Assembly (NCBI GenBank): GCA_013399895.1
Contig: VXBA01003830.1
Location: 186,001 to 250,000, forward strand
Reading direction: 5' to 3'
Length of the DNA: 64,000 bases
DNA from: Serilophus lunatus
Taxonomy: Eukaryota > Chordata > Aves > Passeriformes > Eurylaimidae
Each line of letters starts with the position of its first letter. Positions within the stretch are counted from its first letter, which is position 1. A program made the position numbers and the translations under genes. Positions 1 to 12,600 of this stretch are shown piece after piece. The notes beneath the pieces are model-generated. The model had not been told where the DNA came from. It worked only from the letters and a program-made list of their open reading frames with translations, and searched no databases.

Positions 1-3000
1 GATTTCAAGAATGTGTGGGAGCTTTGGCCTTAGTCTGAGCTGTTCTTCAGGGTGTAGAAGTCTAAAGAGCTGTTATTCTGCGAGAAACCTCACCTTGGGA
101 ACTTGCTTTATTTTGTGTATAAAATACTAACTCCTGTGGCTGTTGTTTGAGGCTTTCCAAATGTCAGTGTCTTCTCGAGCCTGTGGATGGTTCCAGTGCT
201 ACTGCTGGGAACAGCTTTTCCAGCTGCAGCAAACTGGGCAACACTCTTTGCAGCATGACTGCACTGCTCCACCTGGGAGCCAGCAAGGCGTGGTGGGGTT
301 TGCTTTCTTTCAATTAGGATACTTGAAGGAAAAATCCCAGTGAATAAGTACAGACTGAATCCTTTGGAGAAATTCAGTTTTAGGTATGTGCACACACACC
401 CCAGATGCATGTGTGAAGGTAAAAGCTGTATGTTTTTTCTTTTAAAAAAAAAAAAAAGAAAACCCCAGCTCTTGAGAAGCAGGAAAGAAATGCGTTGAAG
501 AGGAATAAAAAATGTTTGTTGATTGAAGGACCCTTGCAAGCCCACAAAAGGAGCTTTCTGGAAAGATGTTTACTTTGATATGTTTATTTCTCAGGGTAAT
601 TCCAAAGATAAAAGAGTTGAACAAGATTTGATGCTTTCAAGATTCTGAGCAAATGATAAGTTTCATTACTTCCATACTGGGGAATTGCAACATCTTGTAG
701 GACTTTAGATAAAAAATAATAATTTAAAACAACAATTATTCTAACTAGACTATGGCATCTTCTCTATTCCTAGTTTCTGGGCTAAGTTAGTCTGTGTGTA
801 TTTCTCAGTTCCTGCTGAGTCACCTTGATTTCCCTTGTATCAGTGGTGGAGAGCAGGCTTGGCAGCAGCAGTTGTCACTGCAGACCTACACATTCTGCCC
901 CCACTCCTTGGTTACAAGCAGTGTTTGCCTGTTTTGGAGACCTGGGAATGAAGTTCTTATAAGGTTCATGAAATTCAAATGTTACATGAAAAGTAGAACA
1001 CTTTGTGATGCTGCTCTTAGACCACACTCAGCATGGACCTCAGCTGGTGGTAGCACAGGCTTGTTGTTCTGGAGTGCAAAGTAGGGTGAGTACCTTCACA
1101 GGTCTTCATCAAAGGCTTCTGGGGCTTTTGTGAGGGAATACAATTCTTTACAGATGAGAAATTAACTCATATAAGTGGTTTGTGTCAAAGCCAACCCTCA
1201 CCTCAGGCTGCCTTTGAACTGTTTCCACTGTTCTTGACTGGACTGTTTAGGCATGCAGAAAGAATGAAAATAACATATTACTTGCTTTGCTATCTAACTA
1301 ATGGCTATTTGATGTTTCTAAGTCTTAAGAATTTGAAATGCATGAATTAGTAAAATTTAGGGAGGTCTTAGCAATAGACTCTTAGGTGGAGGAGATAGCA
1401 TGAGCAAGAAAATGAGAAGTCTGATCTCCTACCAGAAGGAGAAAGGCATTAAAAATGGCAGTCCCAGTCAGATTGAGCACAGGGCACTGTGCCCAGGTTT
1501 AGAAAGGCTGGTGAGTCTGTGAGGTTGATTTTTCTGAGGTTTTTGTTTGTTTTTTTGGGTGAAGCAGTAAGTTTTCTCACAGTACTCAGAAGCATGTTAC
1601 ATAGGTTGGTTGTGTTTCTCTTAGTCACTGCTTAGCTGGTTTTGTTATCTTACCTTGCTCCAGCTCTAGGTTTGCCAGTTCTCCCAGATCCAGTGGGAGC
1701 AGTGCTTAGCTGGTTAAACTGGGTTTTATCAGTCCTTGCCCTGTCCAGAGGCAGTTGGTGTGTTTGCACTGTGTACTGAGCTCCAGCAGTGAGGCACAGG
1801 AACTCAAAGCCATAGAAATCAGGGCCCTTGTCAGCCAAGTAACTGTGCTGAGGGGCCTCCAGCTGCCCACGGAGAGTGGGCCTGCAGAGCACTGCCAGGA
1901 CAAGGGCAGTGATCATTGCAGGTACAAATGAGGAAGCCTATTTAAATTATAATGTGAATTACAACTTTTGCAGTCCTTTATTGGGTTCCTGCACCTTGCA
2001 CTGAACAGGAGCTGCTTAAAGCTTTTTGCTTTGGAAATTCATTTGCAGAGATAATTCTTCACTTGTTGATGAGATGTTTAGCCTGAGAAGCTTTTGCCAA
2101 AACTAAGACAGAATGAGAGCATCAGAAATAAGGAAGAAAATCAGTATTCGTTGACCGTTTAGCAAGCAAAACATTCTGTTTTGTTTCAAAGATGGCTTTG
2201 TGTGTGTTACTTGTTGCTGTTTTGGTATATACTTGATCTGCTTTTAAAAAGCTGGAGAGAAATAATCTAATTCTAGGGTAGAGTTGAATCTGTTTGTAAT
2301 GCAAAGGAATAACATTTGGTACTGAATCGAGTGGAAATAAAGCTGTTTGAATGAAGTATATCCCAAATAAGTCACATCAGCACTTTCAAGAGAAGTGAAC
2401 CCTGAAAGAGAAATGAGCAGCAATGTAGCACATTCTAAACCTTGGAACTGGAGCACAAAATGTGGAGAGGAAAGCCCCCAGCTTTTTGGGGTCATGAGAA
2501 GAACTCACTTTTTCAACCCAGTTGCAAATTTTAATGTTCTGAAGCTGGATAAAATTTTCAGAGATACTGATTGTGGGAGTAAACAGTCCTGCTGCTCCCT
2601 GTGATACAGGACTGGATTAAAAGTTTGGAGTACTTTTTGTTGTAGTGGATGAGTTGCTGTAACTGAAACACATTGAGGGCAAAGTAGATCTTTAAGAACC
2701 GAACACTCCCACGTGGCAGAGATGTTTGTGTTCTGATTTTGTTCTTCAGTTAGTGGGCTGCTTATGGGAGGGGATGGAGTAAAACACTGGACACTCCCTC
2801 TGGAAGGGCAGAAAATGTAGCAGCAGGATGTTCATTGTGCATTTCCTGCTGTCTTCCTGCCTGCTGTCTTCCTGCCTGTTTTCAGGCCTTTGGCTCTGCC
2901 AGCTTTTCTTCCCTCTTGCTCTCTTCTTTCCAAATGTTTGCTTGCCATGGCACACTGAATAGTGCTCTTTTAAGCAGAAATGCAGGTATGTAAATATTGT

Positions 3001-3573
3001 CATAACGTTACTGTTTAATCTAGTTACCTTAGGGAAGACCTTGTAATTTCTGCAGTGCTACTGTTCGCCAAAAACTGGCCTATGCTAAACTGGGCAGTCC
3101 ATTAAATGTGACCTGTATGCATAATACAGTAGCACAGGTAGTGTAATCTATAGCTGGGTGCTCATGAATTAGTGCTAATCTGCACGCAGTTAGAACAAGC
3201 ACAAGGAGAATGTAAGCACAGAAGGTGGAATATAAATACAACTGATTGGACCAGCTGCATGTACTGTGCACTTCATGAGAACCGAGAGAGCCTTCCTCAC
3301 AAATGCTTCTTGTAGTCCTCCTCTTTAAACTTTGTAACTTCAAGCTCTGTAATCTCTCTGGTTTATTCTTCCCCCTCCCCCTTTCACGGAAGCACAGGAA
3401 GTTCAGATGTAACATAGAAAGACAGGAAATGTGTAATGAATGAGCCAGCCCTACTTCTGTAGTTATTCTATATGAATATTAATGTTACTTTTGAGTGTAA
3501 CTTTCTATTTGTGGTATTATACCACTATTGACAGTGAAGTCTAATCTTTAGGATTTTTTTTTTTTCTCCTTAG
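1..3573. other. Non-coding: probable end of TJP1 intron 1
   Basis: No exon with splice sites and a ZO-1-like reading frame is visible here. A run of 14 A lies at 444-457. A 15-base unit (CTGCTGTCTTCCTGC type) is repeated twice at about 2843-2878. The stretch ends in a T-rich tract at 3553-3570 that serves as the polypyrimidine tract of exon 2. An alternative non-coding first exon could lie here, but nothing in the sequence proves one. There is no CpG island. Confidence 0.6.
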
Positions 3574-3630
3574 AGCACAACAATGGAAGAAACAGCTATA
3601 TGGGAACAACACACAGTGACTCTTCACAGG
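3574..3630 (+). CDS. TJP1: TJP1 exon 2: lead into PDZ1
   Basis: The acceptor TTCTCCTTAG follows a long T tract; the donor is GTAAGT. The 57 nt encode residues 1-19, including METAIW-like text (MEETAIWEQHT) typical of the ZO-1 N terminus. The incoming and outgoing phase is 0. The ATG at 3583-3585 has A at -3 and G at +4, and could start translation in transcripts with a non-coding first exon. Confidence 0.95.
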
Positions 3631-6600
3631 GTAAGTTCGTACAATTGGTTGTGTGTGCCTAATGCAGGATACTGGTAGTTTTTGAAAACAATAGGAAAAA
3701 GCCAGATGTCAGGAAGTAAAAGAAAAGGAAACTGTCATATTCCTTTGTTTAAATTTAGAAGTGTTGTAAATGCTCCATGTGATTGTAGCTCTGTTTGTTT
3801 GTTGGGATCAGAGATAAGCCTGCCTACTAATAACCATGCCAGAAACAAAGCTTTAGATTACATCTATACCTAACTGAAAGGAGGGAGAAATGTACATGTT
3901 CATTAATGATTGTGCTGTAACTGTGCTTAAAAGTTTTGAAACTTTATTTGCAGGGACCTAAACCAGTTTTGAACGCATTTATTTACAAGCAACTTTGTGT
4001 TCCACTTCCTTAAATCAGTGGCTGAAAGCAGTGATTGTGGGTGGTCAGAATGTGTACCTTACACAAAGGAATGTGTGCTAGGAATCAATGAGACTACTTT
4101 TGCATTTGGACTTACTCTTGTTTGAGTTACTCTTAAATTGAAGTGAATTCCGATGTAGCTATCGTGAAGCTGTGCAAGAGAGTCAATAAGGAATGAATTG
4201 CTTGGGGGAGTTCAGAACAGGGTGGGATGCCATTCCTTGCAGCAGCTTAATGTTAAAGCAACCGTGGAATCATGGTCCAAATAACAATGTTCATTTGAAA
4301 AGGGAGGTGTCAAAGTGTTTTCTCAAGGGGGCAAGTTATATCACTTGCCTTCAGTTCTTCATCATACAATAAAGGCACTTCAAAATTGTAGCTCTGGTGG
4401 GATGAGTGGACCTTCGACAAAAAATGTGTATGTGTAGATCAGCTGGTCAGATAAAATGGTAATGCTGTGTACAAACTGTAACTGTTTTGCTACCTGCCCT
4501 TTTAAAGAAAGAGCAGTTAGACTCAGTTTGACCAGAAGTCTGTCTAACAAAGTACTCCATCTCTAAGTGCAGCCAAATGTTGAAAGAAAAGTATAAGTAA
4601 AAAAAATAAATCTGTAGAGGTGTTAACTAGGCTACTCTTAAAGCCTCTAACAATTTTTAGGTCAGTAAATTCTTGAGCAAGGAATACCTCTGTGTGTAAT
4701 TGCCCTTTATGTTTTCTTCTTGAAGCTGTCCAGTCATCCCCAGAACCTGCGTAATCTAAAATTTTTAGTCATATTACCAATTAAATCAGTATTGTCTTAT
4801 ATTCAAAAACAAACAAGAAATGCCACAGCACTACAAGGTTGACTAGTAGGCTGGGTGGTAGCTTAGCTTCTCTTGAAGGGACCATTCTCCTGGCTAATTG
4901 GAGCAGTAAGCCCAGTGAAACCTGAACTGATGAGTTTAGTCAGTGCACAGAGGAATTGTGAAATGCTGCAATACGGTGTTACCTTGAACAAGTTTTGGGA
5001 TAATTGGTAGGAACCAAAGATCTTAGTGTTTGGCTGCACTTGCAGTATAGTCAGAAGGTCCTTTATAATATTGATATGGAAGTGTGATTTGATTATAATT
5101 TTGATTATGATCTTTACCGTGGCCAAGTTCTACCAGCTCTGCTGGTGTAACTGTTTTGTTGGCTGAGTAAAGATCTTTCATTTAGGTGTTGAAAGCTGAT
5201 GGTGTGTACTGCTAATAACTTTGATAGCATTAATTCAGCCAATTAAAACAAACAATGATTTCCATCTGCCAGGTAACAAAACCAAAATCCTTATGCTAAT
5301 ATTAAATTAGTGCTTAGAATTTATCCTTGGCACTGAAAAGGTGATTTACTGGTGAATTCCAGCACTGCAGTCAAAAGACTCATTAGAAACTTTTTTCCAG
5401 AGGAGAGGCTTGAATTTCTAACTTAAGAGTTTTTGTTCCATTTCTTTACCACCGTTCCAACTTCCTGAACTGGATTGCTACTTTGCTTTTAAGAGACGGA
5501 GCTGGTCTCAAGTACAGTAAAAGCTTATCAGGTAGCTGCAGTTTATCTCCCATTGAGAGACCTTCTGGTTTCATATACTTAACTGTGAAAGACTTGAAGG
5601 AGCTATGAACTTTGTGTATTATGTGGATTTCTTCATACTTAGAACTCAGTTCTGTGTGTCTGTGTTAGATGTGTCTTCATCCCCCTAAGAAGAGAAAGCA
5701 GGTATGTACCTGCCTGTGTCTGTCCTGTGCTGCCTTACTGTGGGACAGCAAAATAGTACAGCTCTTAGTTTTTTCCTAAATCTGACAGATGAAGTTGTGA
5801 CAGATTGTGTATTTTAAATGCAATTTTACTGAAGGTACATGTTGGTGTCTTGTATAATCTGTAGTGATCAATGTCTTGCCATTTCCAGCCGTGTCCAGGA
5901 GCTAGGCTCAGTGTGCTGAGGGGAGTTCTCTTTATCATTCCTTTCTCAAAATTATGGTAGGCAGCAGAGTAAAATGAAAAGCAGATAGTCTAATTTTTAC
6001 TGAGAGGCTTCTTATCTGAGCCCTTAAATTTTCAAAAGAATTCAGGGTTTGATTTGAACTTTTTTATTGAGGGTGTTTCTGAAGACTTTGATATATTTTA
6101 TTAGAAACCCTTTATCTGACTTTTTTGACTGCTGTCTGTATGAGACTGTATTATTTCAGGTCTTCTGGAAAAGAGTATTACAGTATGAGACTAGTAGGTT
6201 TCATATTAGTGATTTTATTTGCAAATCTGCTTTTAAAAAACAGTATGGCAAGCAGTAAAGATTAAGTTTACAGTGAGTTTCTGCTGACCTTAGCCTGATA
6301 ATTGTATGCCTTTTCCTCAGTGGAGAACTATGAGAACTTTTTTTAATTTTGTAAGAAAAGATGGACAATATTTAAATGAAGTTTGACATAAATGTCTTTA
6401 TCTCTCTTTTTCCTTTCCTTCCCCACCCAAATACAGTGCAGTCTAAATTCTATTTGGTAGAGTAATGGAAAACTGAAAGATGAAACAGTGGCATGAGGAA
6501 AATATTGCTGTTTTGAAAGGGCTTTTTGTAACATATTTGTGTAGGCTATTATATACTCTCTGGCTAATTAAAAAATAAAACTGAAAAAACCCCTCAGCTC

Positions 6601-9600
6601 TGGTTATAAGTAGTCATAAAGATCCTTTGCACTGTCCTCATGCATGGTACCAGGTTTCGCTTAATCCTTGAATCCCAGCCATGATTTCTGCTGGATCTGG
6701 CTGGAATGCATCTCGAAAAAATGTCCAGTGTTCCTGTAGTGAATTAAAATTGATGTAAAAGAAGCAGTAAGGTGTACCCTTCCCCACTCCCCCACACTTA
6801 GACCAGCTTTCTTCTTGGCCTGCGGTATTTGCTGACTGCTCAAATCAGTTTTTGAACAGTGAATCTCCAGACCTCTTTTAATACTGTGTGTTCCTATTCA
6901 CTGTTTACAGGCAAAATTGGAGTGTCTTTTCATGACCTCTGTTTTGGGGGGAAATAGGAAACACGATTATTTTTTTTTTTTGAGCAGTAGTTAATGTCCA
7001 AGGAACTGAATGTCATGTGTCTTACAGCCAGCTGCAGACTGCCATGTTGCTGCTGCTGCTGTCACTGTAAGGTTATGAAACTCCTTGCTGAAGCTGGATC
7101 ATGTTTGCTGAAAAGTCTGAAAAAGAAAAGGCTATGTCTGCCAGCATGAAGTGTATGCTGTGTGAAATGGAGGGGTGGAATGGACTGAAACCTGATCTTT
7201 CCATTCAGTGACTGTGTTCTGCGTAGTTGAAAATTGTAGAAAAAATTTCTTGAGTAAAATACAGCATTTAAATGGTAATATCCTCAAAAATGTTTTCTGG
7301 GCAATGATGAAAGAGCTGGATATTTTGCAGATCAGTTATATTTAGAAAGCCTATTTCCCACCCTTGCTGCTTCCAGGCAGAAAAGTTACCATCCTTGTTG
7401 TATCTTGAAATATCTAACAGGAGTAACTTTTCAGAGGCACTGACCTTGCTGTAGTGGCAGGTCACCCTAGAGGGAAAAGATTGAAGCAAATTACTTTTGT
7501 TAAGATGCAGATGATTTGCAAGTGCTGACAAGGTTTTGATGTATTTAATGGTACAAGTGATCTTGGTATTATTCGTAAGGACTGAGCCTGCAGTCATACT
7601 CCTGTGAGCTGCAGTGTTGTCAGCTCTGAGCTAAGCGAGGTCAGGCTGGGTAAATACCACTATGGGAAACCTCAAAGAAAGTGTCGCAGGAAGCGATAGG
7701 GGTTTGAGTCAGTGTGGCAGCACAGCGATAGGGGATGCTGTGCTTACTGAGCTCCGACTGATGACCACCTGCGGTGCAGGCCGTGAAAATGCAAATGAGA
7801 ACTCTAATCTCTTGGGTGGTTGGTTTGAAACACTCTGCCTTCTAGAAGTGTGTGTTTGTTTTTAATCTGTCTCCTGTTTATGGGTTACATGGCAGTGATT
7901 GGTTCATTGATCCTGCTTTCTTTCAAAACCTTGTGTTTATCTCATAGGACCTTTCTGTGTTTGACGAGGGAATGCAAATTGTGACCATTAAATATTAGAC
8001 AGTCAAATTATTTTTCTGGTTACATTATAGGCTCCTGGATTTGGATTTGGTATTGCAATATCTGGAGGAAGAGATAATCCTCACTTTCAGAGTGGTGAGA
8101 CATCAATAGTTATTTCTGATGTGCTGAAAGGAGGCCCAGCAGAAGGACTGCTACAGTAAGTGCCAAACTATACCTGAGTTGTGCTTTGGAGGTATTCATC
8201 TGTCAGTAGTGGCTTAGCCTCCAGGTTGTTTTGCTCTCAACCTGTCTGTAACTGTGTAGTGGGTTTGTAATACAGGTAGTTTGTTCAGGGATACCTTTTC
8301 CCCAATATTTTCTTCTTGACATGAAGTATTTATACTGTGCATTGTGATGTTTCTCATTTAGGGAAAATGACCGTGTTGCAATGGTTAATGGAGTTTCAAT
8401 GGATAATGTGGAGCATGCTTTTGCTGTTCAGCAGCTGAGGAAAAGTGGGAAGAATGCCAAAATCGTAAGTGAATCAGTTGAAGATGTAAAATTCTGTAGT
8501 TAAAGAGCATAAGTGAAATAGTGTCCTGTCTGCTATGAAATACAGGCAGGGTCCAAGGTACTTGAAAAATACCTGTGTGATGTGAGGTCTGAGTGATGAT
8601 CATGGTGTGGGTCACTTAAAATGTGAATCATGATGTTTGTAGTGTGGCAGCGGATACTTCAGACTCCTTTATGGTAAAATTCTCAGATTGCCAAATTGGG
8701 GTAAGTCAGCTTTGTTTGATACTGAGTTTTTCCAAGGCTGGTCTATGCTAGAGGACTTTACAAGCTGTTCAGGGCACTAACATGGTTCTTCTTATGCTCA
8801 GAAAACAGTTTGCCAAGATAAAGTATAATTACCTTAATTCCTATAATTTTGCAGTCTTATTCGAAGTGGTTGGTTTTGAACTTTGCAAAACAGAACAGGT
8901 CATCACCAAAGGATAGCAATCTATCTTTCTGTAGAAATTTGGGGTTTATGTTACAAAAAATAGAACAAAAAATGCACAATGTTTAGAAGCTTCCTAATTT
9001 ATGAAAAATTTTTACAGCTTGTAGAAAAGCTTTTGTCTGACAGGGTTTTTGTTCTTGTGAGCAGTTGCAAAACATGTAATGTGCGTTTATAGATTGGCAG
9101 CAGTTCTTTAAAGCTTACGGACAGCAGTGTATGGCAGGCTGTTCAAGGCTCTTGGTATCTTAAGTATTTGGTGTGTAGATTTATGTAGAGAAAAGTAATT
9201 AATGGAAACTATGGTAGAACTTGGTTCTGTTCTGTAATACATAGCAAATAAATCTTTGAAGAGGGCTGGGTCGTACTCTGCGAACAGCTGTCTATGTTAG
9301 TGCGAACCAACTTTGAACTTCCAGCAGGAATGTTCCCTTTCTGCCCTGTCTTGCATAAACATTTCTTTGGAAGATTGGGAGGCTTCAAAGTTGAGGAGAA
9401 TTGCTGTCAATAATACACTGAGGATACACTAGATTACATGTTAGCAAAAGAGGTTTTTAGCATTGCAAGAAACTGGTTTGTGGGTTTAAGCAAGGAGAGG
9501 GCATTCAAATATGCAGCTCTGAAGACAGATTGTGTTGTGCTACAATGTCTGTTGGTTCTTATCCTTTTGCCACTACTGTAAAAGTGGGAAAAGACTCCTA

Positions 9601-12600
9601 AAACAGCTGTAATCTGTTTAGGTAAGTCTCCTGTATTAGTTGGATATAATTTTATAATGAGTGCAATTCAGAGCATTCACAAATACATCTGTATGTTTTG
9701 AATCTTGGGCTTAGCTTGGCTTTTGACATTTAGTAACACCATTACACAGCTAGAGGCTGAGTTCTGGTTTTGGGTTGTAGACTATCCGAAGGATGAAGAA
9801 AATTCAGATACCAGTGACTCGACCAGACCCTGACCCGGTGTCTGAAAATGAGGACGATAGCTACGATGAGGAAATCCGGGATCCAAGGAGCAGTCGTGGT
9901 GGCCCAAGTGCCAGCAGAAGGCATGAGAAGAGCTGGGTACGAGATCGGAGCGCCAGCAGGGAGAGAAGCTTATCACCAAGGTCAGACAGAAGGTCTGTCA
10001 CTTCCAGTCAGCCTGCAAAACCCACCAAAGTAACACTGGTGAAATCCAGGAAAAATGAAGGTAACTTGTGCGTAATTCTCTTGCTGAAACTTGGGCTGGT
10101 TTTAAAGGCCAACTGCTTCAGTTGACATTGTGTGAAGGGGTTTGTAGGCTGTATGAACAGTGCTGTCCACCAGGCTGTTTACCTGTTTTACCAGTAAAAT
10201 AAAACTTAAACTGGCTGAAAACTTAAAAATTGCTATTGTATTTCTGATGGTATTTCTCATGTTCCAAAATTGGTGTCCTTAGTTAAGGGTAAAGTACTGT
10301 ATAGTGTAAACAAATCCCAACTGTGCAGCTGACATCTGGTAGTCAGCAGCTGTATACCTACACTTTGGCTGAGTCTTGTTTGAAAGAGGAAAAATTGTAG
10401 GTAGCATCTAAATTAAGCTATTGAACAACAGCTCTGATTATAGTCAGAGTTACAAAGAGAGACTGATATAATAGTAAATCTATAACATAATTCCACTACA
10501 GCCCTTTGTGTGCCAAGTTCACTCTCCTCTCCATGTTTTCTGTGTTAATGTTGCATAAAACAGTGTTGCAAATCTCCAGGTACCTCCCTCTATTTTTTTC
10601 TACTGTTACTTAATCAGTTTTCTTTTTTCTTTGTTGCTGTTACATGAAGAGTATGGTCTGCGGTTGGCGAGTCACATATTTGTGAAAGAAATATCCCAGG
10701 ATAGCCTGGCAGCAAGAGATGGCAATATTCAGGAAGGAGATGTTGTACTGAAGGTACAGTATATGGGAGTGGTGTTTGTTCAAAGGCAAAATTCATTGAT
10801 GCAACTCTTAAAATTGGCTCTGTCAATACCATAATTATTGTTAGTTGAAAATGTGTCATTTTTTCTTCAGTTATTTCAAAGATCAGTAAACTGGAGTATA
10901 AATCAATCTTTCCTAAGAAAGGAAAATTATTAAGCATTTTGGCTTAATTCCCTAGGCCTTATTCAGACAAATAATCCCCACTGTAAATATGTAATAATAA
11001 ATATTTGGGGGATAGTATGAGACTTCAGCTTGATGTGCTTGGTTGAACAGTTTAATGGTGTGGAGTTGTGCTCTTGCACAGCACTAAAACTTGCCTTCAG
11101 GTTAATACCCAGGGATTTTTGGGTTTTGCCCCATCCCTGGCAGTGTCCAAGGCAAGTAGCTTTGAGCAACTGGTGTAATGGAAGGTGTCCCTGCCCATGG
11201 CAGGGCAGATGGAATGAGATGATCTTCGAGATCCCTTCCAATCCTGGCCACTCAGGATTTTTAATTCATACTGAAAATTTTTATTGAAAGATATTGCTAT
11301 GGATGGGTTGGAGGGTTATAGCAGGGCTGGTTCAAAAACATGACTAATCTTTAAAAATTTTTGTATTAGTGGTAGAAGCTTTGGCATTGAAAGATGAAAA
11401 TAATTTTTTATATTGAATTTTGGATGAGCCCAGTAGTCTTCCATTGCATTATAGTCATTTGATAAATATCTCTTTACTGTTTCTAAATACCATCAGACAG
11501 AACACAGCTATTTTTGCTGGGGATTCACTGGGGGATTTTTAGTAGGTTTATATCTCTTCTTTCTCTCTTCCAGATAAATGGCACAGTGACGGAAAATATG
11601 TCCTTAGCAGATGCCAAAACATTAATAGAAAGGTCAAAAGGCAAATTGAAGATGGTTGTTCAGCGAGATGAACGAGCCACGCTGTTGAATGTCCCTGATC
11701 TTTCTGACAGCATTCATTCTGCTAATGCTTCAGAAAGAGATGGTGAGTATAAAAAACTTTATTTCTGAAGAAAAAAGAATTCCCTCTATTGTAAAGATGT
11801 GAAATACCTCAGTGGGATGAGAGGGTGGGAAAGAGAAGAGTTAGGAGGAAGATTATCATGTGGGTAAATTTTGGTTTGAATATGATTGAAATCCATGCCT
11901 TCAAAAACAGCGGAAAAAAAATGGAGTCCCTATTCTTGTGGCTGCTCCTTTAGGAATATTATGTTTAGGTTTTTTATAATAATAAGCATAGATTTAACAT
12001 CTTCATAAAAATTCTCTGCAAAAGCTTATTCCCATTTGAGCAGGTCACACCACCATTTAAATTACAATCATTTCATGGAAAAACAACTTTTATTTAACAG
12101 ACATCTCAGAAATTCAGTCGCTGGCATCAGATCATTCCAACCGATCACATGACAGGCCCCGCCGCAGTCGTTCACGATCTCCTGACCAGAGGTCAGAGCC
12201 TTCAGACCATTCCAGACATTCTCCACAGCAGCCCAGCAACGGCAGGTGATGGCAGCATTGTATTATTTTTAAATCAAGTATTTAATGTGGCATATGAGTT
12301 GTAGGCGTGCTTGGATTTATGTGGTGCAACAAATGTGATGCAGAACTATGAAGGCAGTAATATGACATTCTTTGTCTCAAGAGATGCAGTTGATAATCTG
12401 AATTTTTCAGACTTGAAGTTGAACCTTTCTTCAGTGTTACGCTTGTTTTAAACATAATTGTAGAGCATGATTGTATGAATGACAATGTTAGTTTGTTAGT
12501 GATACATGTTATTGAATAATATGCAGCCATATTGTGGTTTTAGAAAGCAGTTGGCTGCAAAAACATTGGAGATGACCTGTAGCATAGTTCATATTGAATG

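Noticed and set aside
7586..7745. A functional 5S rRNA gene
   Set aside because: Too diverged, with an insertion before the 3' end and no clean T-run terminator; a SINE head is more likely.
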